Shown here piece after piece: positions 1 to 5,565 of a stretch of 9,343 bases of DNA. Position 1 is the stretch's first letter, and each line of letters opens with the position of its first letter. The position numbers were made by a program, and so were the translations under genes. Origin of the DNA: a bacterium (GTDB taxonomy: Bacteria > Planctomycetota > J058 > JAJDCP01); NCBI GenBank assembly GCA_030428695.1, contig JAUIEM010000397.1:1-9343 (forward strand), read 5' to 3'. Under the pieces are notes generated by a model, which saw nothing but the letters and a program-made list of their open reading frames with translations, was not told where the DNA came from and ran no database searches.

Positions 1-1
1 C

Positions 2-2212
2 ATGGGAACCGTGTACCGCGCCCGCCAGGTGCGGCTCGAGCGCGAGGTCGCCTTCAAGGTGCTCGCCAAGGAGCTCGCCAACGACGAGGTCTTCATCCGC
101 AAGTTCGTCACCGAGGCGCGGGCCGCCGGGCAGCTCAACCACCCGAACATCATCCAGGTCTACGATGTCGGCAACGAAGACGGCATCTACTTCTTCTCTA
201 TGGAGTACGTCTCGGTCGGCTCGGTGACCGACCTGCTCGCGACCCACGGCAAGCTCGACGTGCCGCTGACCCTGCAGATCGTGCACGACACCGCCGAGGG
301 CCTGAAGTTCGCGGAGGAGCGCAAGTTCATCCACCGCGACATCAAGCCGAGCAACCTGATGGTCGGCGAGGGCAACGTCACCAAGATCGGCGACCTCGGC
401 ATCGCCCAGCGCGCGGTCGACGGGGAGCCGGTGATCCAGCGCGACGGGATCAGCGGCTCGCCGCACTACATGGCGCCCGAGCAGGCGCTCGGCAAGAAGA
501 TCGACCACCGGGTCGACCTGTACTCCCTCGGCTGCTCCTGGTACGAGATGCTGACCGGTGAGACGCCCTTCCAGGGCCGCTCGCCCCAGGCGATCCTGAT
601 GCAGCACGTCGAGAACGAGCCGCCACCCTTGAAGGAGAAGGCGCCCTGGGTCGGCGAGGACGTCGCCGAGGTCGTCGCCAAGCTGCTCCAGAAAGACCCG
701 GACGAGCGCTACCAGCACGCCGCCGAGCTGCTCGCCGATGTCGAGGTGCTGCGCGAGGCCTATCCGCCGGCCCGCCCGGCGAGCGCCGCGCCGGCTCCCG
801 AGCCGGGGGGGAACCCGGCCAGCAGGAAGCTGCTCGCCTTCGCCGCCCTGATCGCCGCGATCGGCCTGTTGAGCTTCGTCGTCGCGACCCAGATCCTCGA
901 CTGGGCGGCGCAGCGTCGCCAGCACGCCGAAGAGGCCGCGCGGCTCGGCGAGCAGATCGAGGATGCGCTCGCCTCGCGCTCCGAGGGCGAGGTGCTCGCG
1001 CTGGTGCAGCAGGCCCGCGACGATTTCGCCGACCAGCCCGTGCTCGCCGTCGCCGAGAGCGCCGCCGTCGCGATCGAGCGCTGGCGGGCCGAGCGCGCCG
1101 CCGCCGAGGCCGTCGAGCGCGAGCGGCAGCAGGCGGTCGCGCGCCTGACCGGGCTGCTCGATGCCGGACGCCTCGAAGAAGCCGGGACGGCGCTGGAAGA
1201 GGCGGGGGCGCGCTATCCCGGCGACGCCGAGCTGGCCGCGGCGGGTGAGCGCCTGGCCGAGCTGGTCGCGGCCCGCGCCGAGGAGCGCGCCGCGGAGCGG
1301 CTGCTGCAGGAGGCCGAGGAGGCGCTGGCGCGGCTGTTGAACCAGGTCGCCATCGACCGCGACGGGGGCTTCCGCGCGCGTGCCATCGAGCGCCTGCAGG
1401 GGTACCCGGAGCGCTTCGCCGAGACGCGCTGCTACGCGGCGGTGCAGGACGAGATCGAGGCGATCGAGAAGGACGCGATCGCGGCCTTCGGCCGCCTGGC
1501 GCGCGACGTCGAGCGGGCGACCGGACGCGGGGAGTTCGCCCAGGCGGGGCGCCTGCTCGACCGCCTCACCCGCGACGACCACCTCGACCTGCCCGAGCTG
1601 CTCGACCGGGTCGACGAGCTGCGCGCCGCGCTGGCGGTCGCCGAGCGGGCGGCGGAGCAGGAAGCGCTCGAGGCGCGGCGGGCCGAGGAGCAGCGCCAGC
1701 TCGACGAGGCGATCGACGCCGAGCTGGTGCGCACCTGGCAGTTCGACCAGGTCGCCCGGGACATCGCTCGCAACGCCGCGCCGACCCTGCCCGGGCTGGT
1801 CGAGGAGCGCGACTTCCTGGTCGCGCACTACGAGGGTCTGGCGGCCTTCAAGGAACAGCTGATCGACGCCTTCGAGAGCCACGACGAGCTGCGCCGGACG
1901 GTCTTCCGCCTGCAGTCGATGGACTACCGGCCGAGCGGCGCCGACCGCGAGGGCGTGGTCTTCAGCTCCGTCGAGGTCGACGGGCTGCAGACCCGCAAGC
2001 GCTACGACGACTTCGACCCCGAAGAGCTCGCCGAGCTGCTCGAGCCGCTGATCGAGGACTCCGCCCTGCTCGGCGCCGAGGCCCGGGGGAACTGGGCGCT
2101 GTTCCAGGTCTGGCTCGGCGGGGACATCGACCGCATCCGGGCGGAGATCGACCGCATCGAGCTGTCCGCGCTCTCTCCCGCGCTCGCGCGGCGCCTGCGC
2201 GAGATCCGTTGA
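2..2212 (+). CDS. Membrane-anchored Ser/Thr protein kinase (5' end missing)
   Basis: This is a Hanks-type (eukaryotic-like) kinase that would phosphorylate Ser/Thr on partner proteins from the cytoplasmic face of the membrane. The first visible residues, MGTVYRARQ, are the end of the glycine loop (usually GxGGMGxVY), so the ATG at position 2 is not the true start and the N-terminus lies outside the window. Counting visible residues: catalytic Lys19 in VAFKVL, HRDIKPSN at 111-118 with catalytic Asp113, metal-binding Asp131 in DLG (a DFG variant), APE at 158-160. After a Pro/Ala linker (about 255-272) one membrane helix spans about 277-296. Residues about 300-620 are Ala/Glu/Arg-rich and probably helical or coiled coil. 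A compact C-terminal part (about 640-736) contains GLQTRKRYDDFDPEEL. By topology the region after the helix would be extracytoplasmic and sensor-like; that is inference. No PASTA repeats are visible. The stop overlaps the next gene's start. Confidence 0.95.
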   Translation: MGTVYRARQVRLEREVAFKVLAKELANDEVFIRKFVTEARAAGQLNHPNIIQVYDVGNEDGIYFFSMEYVSVGSVTDLLATHGKLDVPLTLQIVHDTAEGLKFAEERKFIHRDIKPSNLMVGEGNVTKIGDLGIAQRAVDGEPVIQRDGISGSPHYMAPEQALGKKIDHRVDLYSLGCSWYEMLTGETPFQGRSPQAILMQHVENEPPPLKEKAPWVGEDVAEVVAKLLQKDPDERYQHAAELLADVEVLREAYPPARPASAAPAPEPGGNPASRKLLAFAALIAAIGLLSFVVATQILDWAAQRRQHAEEAARLGEQIEDALASRSEGEVLALVQQARDDFADQPVLAVAESAAVAIERWRAERAAAEAVERERQQAVARLTGLLDAGRLEEAGTALEEAGARYPGDAELAAAGERLAELVAARAEERAAERLLQEAEEALARLLNQVAIDRDGGFRARAIERLQGYPERFAETRCYAAVQDEIEAIEKDAIAAFGRLARDVERATGRGEFAQAGRLLDRLTRDDHLDLPELLDRVDELRAALAVAERAAEQEALEARRAEEQRQLDEAIDAELVRTWQFDQVARDIARNAAPTLPGLVEERDFLVAHYEGLAAFKEQLIDAFESHDELRRTVFRLQSMDYRPSGADREGVVFSSVEVDGLQTRKRYDDFDPEELAELLEPLIEDSALLGAEARGNWALFQVWLGGDIDRIRAEIDRIELSALSPALARRLREIR

Positions 2213-2565
2213 TGACCGTCGAGGACCTCTCCGGCCTGCGCTGCCAACGAGTGGGCGCCGACCTCCTGCTCCCCCTGCGAGTGACCCCGAAGGCGCGCCG
2301 CCCGGGCCTGACGGGGGTGCACGGCGGCGCCCTGAAGGTCGCGGTGCGCGCGGCGCCGGACAAGGGCCGGGCGAACGACGCCGTGTGCCGCCTGCTCGCC
2401 GACACCTTCGGTCTCGCCCGACGCAGCGTGACGCTGGTCTCTGGCCACACCAGTCGCAACAAGCGGGTGCGCCTCGCTGGCCTCGCCGAGGATCGGCTGC
2501 GCGCGCGCCTCGCCTCCATCCTTCCTCAGACAGGAGACCCCTCATGCGCGCAGACATCGGAGTGA
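2212..2565 (+). CDS. DUF167/UPF0235 (YggU-like) small protein
   Basis: A 117-residue protein of the DUF167/UPF0235 family, whose members are small alpha/beta proteins without a settled biochemical role. The family pattern is clear: a beta strand LLLPLRVTPKARR (18-30), then GGALKVAVRAAP (38-49), the signature APDKGRAND (48-56) and SGHTSRNKRVRL (77-88). The length is close to the family norm of about 100, with a short C-terminal extension (about 105-117) that overlaps the ribosome-binding site and start of the next gene. I chose the ATG at 2212 because it overlaps the kinase stop by one base (TGATG), which is typical of translational coupling. A TTG one codon earlier is the alternative. There is no good Shine-Dalgarno sequence, which fits reinitiation by ribosomes finishing the kinase. 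Confidence 0.85.
   Translation: MTVEDLSGLRCQRVGADLLLPLRVTPKARRPGLTGVHGGALKVAVRAAPDKGRANDAVCRLLADTFGLARRSVTLVSGHTSRNKRVRLAGLAEDRLRARLASILPQTGDPSCAQTSE
2532..2537 (+). promoter_or_regulatory. Ribosome-binding site that sets the mtnP start
   Basis: AGGAGA lies six bases before the ATG at 2544, inside the end of the DUF167 gene. The same reading frame is open far upstream, but this site and the family N-terminus (ADIGVIGGSGLY directly after Met) identify 2544 as the true start. Confidence 0.8.
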
Positions 2566-3386
2566 TCGGAGGCAGCGGCCTCTACGAGCTGCTCGACAAT
2601 CCGCAGAGCGTCCACCTCAGCACCCCCTTCGGCGCCCCGTCGGGTCCGTTCTCCGTCGGCGAGATCGCCGGCCGCACGGTCGCCTTCCTGCCCCGCCACG
2701 GGCCGGGCCACACGATCCCGCCGCACAAGGTCAACTACCGCGCGAACGTCCACGGCTTCAAGCAGCTCGGTGTGCGCCGCCTGCTGTCGGTCAGCGCGGT
2801 CGGCAGCCTCAAGGAGGAGATCGTCCCCGGCCACCTGGTGATGGTCGACCAGTTTTTCGACCGGACGAAGAACCGCGAGGCGACCTTCTTCGACGACCTC
2901 GCGGTCCACATCGGCTTCGCCGAGCCGGTCTGCGAGAAGTCCCGCCAGAAGCTGGTCGACTGCGCGACGAAGCTCGGCTTCACCCACCACGACGGCGGGA
3001 CCTACGTGTGCATGGAGGGGCCGGCCTTCTCGACCCGGGCCGAGTCCTTCTTCTACCGCTCCCTCGACGCCTCGGTGATCGGCATGACCAACCTGCCCGA
3101 GGCCAAGCTCGCGCGCGAGGCGCAGATGTGCTACGCGACCATCGCCCTGGCGACCGACTACGACTGCTGGAAGGTCGAGGAGGAAGCGGTCGAGGTCGGT
3201 GCCGTGCTCGCGATCCTCAAGTCGAACGTCGAAAAGGCGATGCGGATGATCGTCGAGGTCGTGCCGGGGCTCGAGGGCGACTGCGGCTGCCACGACGCCC
3301 TCAAGACCGCGGTGATGACCGACCTCACGCAGCTCAACCCCGGTCAACGGCAGCGGCTCCAGCTCCTGCTCGGCGACCGCCTCTGA
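2544..3386 (+). CDS. mtnP: S-methyl-5'-thioadenosine phosphorylase (MTAP)
   Basis: A 280-residue purine nucleoside phosphorylase of the MTAP branch. It splits 5'-methylthioadenosine with phosphate into adenine and 5-methylthioribose-1-phosphate in the cytoplasm, clearing the by-product of polyamine synthesis and feeding methionine salvage. Seen in order: phosphate loop GVIGGSGLY (6-14), RHGPGH (51-56), PHKVNYRAN (60-68), TYVCMEGPAFSTRAES (153-168), IGMTNLPEAKLAREAQ (179-194) and TDYDCW (204-209). In MTAPs the two Asp residues of TDYDCW bind the adenine base, whereas 6-oxopurine phosphorylases carry Asn, so an adenine-type substrate is well supported. A Cys-containing tail, GDCGCHDALK (245-254), looks bacterial. 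The gene overlaps the DUF167 gene by 22 bp. No other methionine-salvage gene is present in the window. Length matches the family (about 270-290). Confidence 0.95.
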   Translation: MRADIGVIGGSGLYELLDNPQSVHLSTPFGAPSGPFSVGEIAGRTVAFLPRHGPGHTIPPHKVNYRANVHGFKQLGVRRLLSVSAVGSLKEEIVPGHLVMVDQFFDRTKNREATFFDDLAVHIGFAEPVCEKSRQKLVDCATKLGFTHHDGGTYVCMEGPAFSTRAESFFYRSLDASVIGMTNLPEAKLAREAQMCYATIALATDYDCWKVEEEAVEVGAVLAILKSNVEKAMRMIVEVVPGLEGDCGCHDALKTAVMTDLTQLNPGQRQRLQLLLGDRL

Positions 3387-3421
3387 GCCGGCGGGCTGGT
3401 GTACGACAACGGGTTACAAGC

Positions 3422-3451
3422 TTGAGACTTCTGTGACGTTTGGTGTAGACT
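3422..3451 (+). promoter_or_regulatory. Putative sigma70-type promoter for the 96-residue gene
   Basis: TTGAGA at 3422-3427 (five of six matches to the -35 consensus) and TAGACT at 3446-3451 (four of six) are 18 bp apart, with a TG one base short of the extended -10 position. It sits in the 93-bp gap between mtnP and the next gene, which suggests independent transcription. Prediction by eye only. Confidence 0.4.
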
Positions 3452-3468
3452 CCTGGCAGACTTCTGTG
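3425..3468 (+). repeat. 11-bp direct repeat around the promoter
   Basis: AGACTTCTGTG occurs at 3425-3435 and again, identically, at 3458-3468. The two copies are 33 bp apart (about three helical turns), so they lie on the same face of the DNA. One overlaps the -35 element and the other lies just past the -10. This is the layout of a paired operator, but no known regulator is implied. Confidence 0.5.
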
Positions 3469-3479
3469 CAGGAACCGCC

Positions 3480-3770
3480 ATGAGCGCCTCCCTCGACGAC
3501 GACATCGCGCGCCTCGCCCTCGCTTCCGGTTGGGTGACCGAAGCGCAGCTCGAGGAGTGTCGCGCCCAGGCCGGAGACGGCACGGCGGGGCTCGGCAACC
3601 GGCTGGTCGGCGCGAAGATCATCAGCGCCGCCCAGCTCGACACCCTGCTCGACCGGCTGCGGGCCGAGCACCACGGCGACACCGGCGGCGACGTCTTCGG
3701 CACCAACTTCATCGCCGGCCAGCTCGCCCGCCGCAGCGCGGACAAGAAGGCGGAGAAGGAATCCTCCTGA
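3480..3770 (+). CDS. Small protein with two MshEN-like helical repeats
   Basis: A 96-residue cytoplasmic protein with no signal peptide or membrane segment. The ATG at 3480 has AGGAA (3470-3474) five bases upstream. The sequence carries two copies of one motif: LALASGWVTEAQLEECR (12-28) and LVGAKIISAAQLDTLLDRL (42-60). Both read as hydrophobic helix, turn, then 'ΦΦ(T/S)xAQLxxxL'. This resembles the short repeats seen at the N-termini of type IV pilus/type II secretion ATPases (MshEN-like) and in some planctomycetal kinase-associated proteins; the resemblance is by pattern, not by search. A Gly/Asp linker (66-74) and a Lys/Glu-rich tail (88-96) follow. With the kinase gene nearby it might be an adaptor or signalling partner, but that is a guess. 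Real coding is supported by the ribosome-binding site, codon use and internal repeat. Confidence 0.75.
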   Translation: MSASLDDDIARLALASGWVTEAQLEECRAQAGDGTAGLGNRLVGAKIISAAQLDTLLDRLRAEHHGDTGGDVFGTNFIAGQLARRSADKKAEKESS

Positions 3771-3850
3771 GCCGGGCGTAGGCCGGTTGCAGGCCGCGCG
3801 GGCTTCTCGCAGGGTCGCTTCCACGGCCGGGCCCCAGCTCGGCGGGCGGA

Positions 3851-4057
3851 TCACGATGACCCGCGCCGCGCCTTCCCGCCCCCGGCCGAGCGAGGGCGCA
3901 CAGCTCGAGCGTGCACCCGCTCCTCGGCCCTGACCGGATCCGCGCCGGCCATCACCCGCAGGCTCGTCAGACAGCGCGCGTCTTTCGCCCCGCCGAGGTA
4001 CTCGAGCGCCGCCGCGCTGAGCAGACCCGCGCGGAAGCCGTCCCGCTCGCTCGCGTG
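3851..4057 (-). pseudogene. Possible remnant of a broken minus-strand gene
   Basis: The 294-bp gap between the small gene and araC contains a minus-strand frame without a start codon that looks like ordinary protein: DGFRAGLLSAAALEYLGG, then a run ending VRAEERVHA, with about 47 of 55 codons ending in G or C. It degenerates before a stop at 3853-3851. A second minus-strand frame just beyond (about 3780-3900, including VIVIRPPSWGPAVEATL) also looks coding, as if a frameshift separated the two. The N-terminal part is absent: the coding-like sequence stops where the 3' end of araC begins. I cannot name the family; the alternating small/large helical pattern is only vaguely HEAT-like. In GC-rich DNA chance frames look similar, so this is tentative. 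Confidence 0.22.
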
Positions 4058-4064
4058 GCTCCGC

Positions 4065-4814
4065 TCAGCTCGAGGCGCGGCGGCTGCGTCGCTGGAGCGC
4101 GGAGGGCGTCATCCCGAACATGCGCTTGAACGTCCGGCTCATGTGGGCCGCGTCCGCGAAGCCGGCCCCGAACGCTGCCCTTGACAGGTCTACCCCGTTG
4201 ACGATCAACGTCGCGGCGCGCTGCAGCTTCAGCCACAGGAGGTAGGGTCGGAGGGGGATCCCCACCGATTCGGTGAAGACATGCATGAGGCGGGAGGGCG
4301 AGAGGCTCACGCGCGCAGCGAGCGCTTCGAGCGAGGTGTCGATCTCCCCGCAGTCACGCAGCACCTCCAGCAGAGCGCGTACGCGTGGGTGCATGCGCGG
4401 GCGCGACGTGGGCGCGGCGAGGGTGTTCCGTGCGCGCTCCATGAACGTGTCGAGGTCGTTGCGCCCGGGGGCATCGGGCAGGTCGGCGAGCAACGCAGAG
4501 CGCTCGACCTCCGAGATCAGCCGCACGCGTCCTTCGAACGTGGCGCGCAGGCTCGCGCCGTCGACCGACTCGGGATCCCAGAATACGAGCACCACCACCC
4601 GTCCCGTGGCCTGCACCGCGTGACCGACGTCCGGAGCGGTGAGCACCCCCGGCGCGCAGTGCTGGTCGTCCCCTACCCGCACCTGCAGATCCCCGCTCCG
4701 AGCGAGCAGGAGATGCATCGCGTGGTGTGTGTGCGGGGCGCTCTCGTCGCCGGGCGCCTGCGCCGCGAGCCGTGAGGGCCAGATCGTGAATGGCGCCATG
4801 TCGGGAAGCTGCAT
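4065..4814 (-). CDS. AraC-family transcriptional regulator
   Basis: A 249-residue DNA-binding regulator of the AraC/XylS family. The N-terminal half (about 1-95) has the cupin-like sensor pattern, with HTHHAMHLLL (29-38) followed by GDLQVRVGD (41-49) and a Gly/Val-rich strand series. The C-terminal 90 residues hold the double helix-turn-helix: the first around SLEALAARVSLSPSRLMHVF (161-180), the second around DLSRAAFGAGFADAAHMSR (209-227), ending FKRMFGMTPSAL (229-240), the classic AraC tail. Length is slightly below the usual 270-300. The ligand is unknown; the likely target is the adjacent doxX gene 23 bp upstream or its own promoter. The ATG at 4814 is favoured because a -10 element sits seven bases before it; another ATG five codons later is possible. 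About nine of the first 60 codons end in A or T, against three of 60 in the kinase. Confidence 0.92.
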   Translation of the reverse strand: MQLPDMAPFTIWPSRLAAQAPGDESAPHTHHAMHLLLARSGDLQVRVGDDQHCAPGVLTAPDVGHAVQATGRVVVLVFWDPESVDGASLRATFEGRVRLISEVERSALLADLPDAPGRNDLDTFMERARNTLAAPTSRPRMHPRVRALLEVLRDCGEIDTSLEALAARVSLSPSRLMHVFTESVGIPLRPYLLWLKLQRAATLIVNGVDLSRAAFGAGFADAAHMSRTFKRMFGMTPSALQRRSRRASS

Positions 4815-4820
4815 GCGCGG

Positions 4821-4826
4821 AGTATA
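4821..4826 (-). promoter_or_regulatory. -10 element giving a probable leaderless araC mRNA
   Basis: On the minus strand TATACT (five of six matches to TATAAT) lies in the 23-bp gap between doxX and araC, six bases before the ATG. Transcription would start at or next to the A of the start codon, and no Shine-Dalgarno sequence is present. I see no convincing -35 element. Confidence 0.45.
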
Positions 4827-4837
4827 GCACGTGCGCG

Positions 4838-5311
4838 TCAGACCGCCGCGGCAGCCGGGCGGCGGCGCTGCACCGCGCCGGTGGCCACAAGAGCCCAGCC
4901 GACGAAGAGAGCCTGAAGGGGAGCACGGAACCAGAGGTATGCGGGTCCATGACCGCCGAGCCCGGCCTCAGCGAACGCCGAGTAGACGTTCGCCGGGAGC
5001 AGCGCCAGGAAGAACGCGGCGAGGGCCCAGCCGAGCCGCGGCGTGGGGCGGGCGACATGCCACAGGAGCAACGCGGCGGCGGCGAGCTCGAGCACACCCG
5101 TCACGTACACGAGCGTGACGGTGCCCGGCAGGAACGGCGGCAGCATCTGCGCCATCGCCTCGGTCGAGACGAAGTGGGCGACCCCCGTGAGGACGAGCAT
5201 CGCCGCCAGCGCGACGCGGGCGGCGCGCAGACCGGGGTCCCGATGACTCCGGGCTTTGGTCCAGGCAAGGGTGATCGTGTAGGTCGTGAGCAGGGTGAGG
5301 AGGGGAGCCAT
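4838..5311 (-). CDS. DoxX-family integral membrane protein
   Basis: A 157-residue, four- to five-helix inner-membrane protein of the DoxX family (often annotated DoxX or DoxX-like). Hydrophobic helices lie at about 2-19, 31-49, 63-84, 94-113 and 128-146. Family marks are GVAHF (43-47) at the first core helix, MLPPFLP then VTGVLEL (56-76), LLPANVY (104-110), and the typical ending LWFRAPLQALFVGWAL (126-141). DoxX-type proteins are tied to thiosulfate/quinone chemistry or redox stress in some species, but many have no known role. The ATG at 5311 is preceded by GAAGGA (5323-5318) with a six-base spacer, which fixes the start. It lies upstream of araC on the same strand, so the pair may be co-transcribed, with araC also having its own promoter. 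I find no clear promoter for doxX itself. Confidence 0.88.
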   Translation of the reverse strand: MAPLLTLLTTYTITLAWTKARSHRDPGLRAARVALAAMLVLTGVAHFVSTEAMAQMLPPFLPGTVTLVYVTGVLELAAAALLLWHVARPTPRLGWALAAFFLALLPANVYSAFAEAGLGGHGPAYLWFRAPLQALFVGWALVATGAVQRRRPAAAAV

Positions 5312-5317
5312 GATGCG

Positions 5318-5323
5318 TCCTTC
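5318..5323 (-). promoter_or_regulatory. Ribosome-binding site of the doxX-like gene
   Basis: GAAGGA on the minus strand, six bases before the ATG at 5311. It selects this start over the longer upstream reading in other frames. Confidence 0.7.
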
Positions 5324-5415
5324 GTTTGAGTCTGGGGACCATCGTGCGCAGCGACGCAGCTGCCCGCATGAACAAACTGGCTGCTATCTGCATGCGAGCG
5401 AGGGATAGGGATAGG

Positions 5416-5512
5416 CCCGGTTGATTCACCAGGACTTCGTCGCGAGGGCGCGGAGGCCGCGGAGATCTACGACAACCGGGTCCGCAGCAGGAATCCCGGT
5501 GAATCAGTCGGG
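5416..5512. repeat. 97-bp stretch bounded by 18-bp inverted repeats
   Basis: The left arm at 5416-5433 and the right arm at 5495-5512 match in inverted orientation at 15 of 18 positions, with a perfect nine-base core TGATTCACC / GGTGAATCA. The 61 bp between the arms contain no credible gene. The element fills much of the 254-bp gap between the acyltransferase gene and doxX. It could be a miniature inverted-repeat element, the ends of a deleted mobile element, or a widely spaced regulator site. Flanking target duplications are not evident. The remainder of the gap holds no other feature I can support. Confidence 0.5.
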
Positions 5513-5565
5513 ATGAAAGTCCACGGCCCAGACGAGGCTTCACCAGAAGTCAGTGACGCAGGTGC

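Noticed and set aside
2385..2543. N-terminal extension of the phosphorylase by 53 codons
   Set aside because: It overlaps the conserved part of DUF167, has Arg/Ser/Pro-rich composition, and the good ribosome-binding site and family start are at 2544.
2526..3347. Minus-strand open frame of 273 codons opposite mtnP
   Set aside because: It is a composition shadow of the phosphorylase gene, which has all the family motifs on the plus strand.
3377..3395. Possible terminator after mtnP (CCGCC...GGCGG)
   Set aside because: The stem is only five base pairs, overlaps the stop codon and has no T-tract.
4790..5329. Plus-strand open frame of 179 codons across doxX
   Set aside because: Arg/Glu/Gly-rich shadow with no ribosome-binding site; the minus strand encodes a typical DoxX protein.
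5378..5392. Sigma54-like promoter TGGCTGCTATCTGCA on the plus strand
   Set aside because: The GG and GC elements are one base too close, and no plus-strand gene follows.
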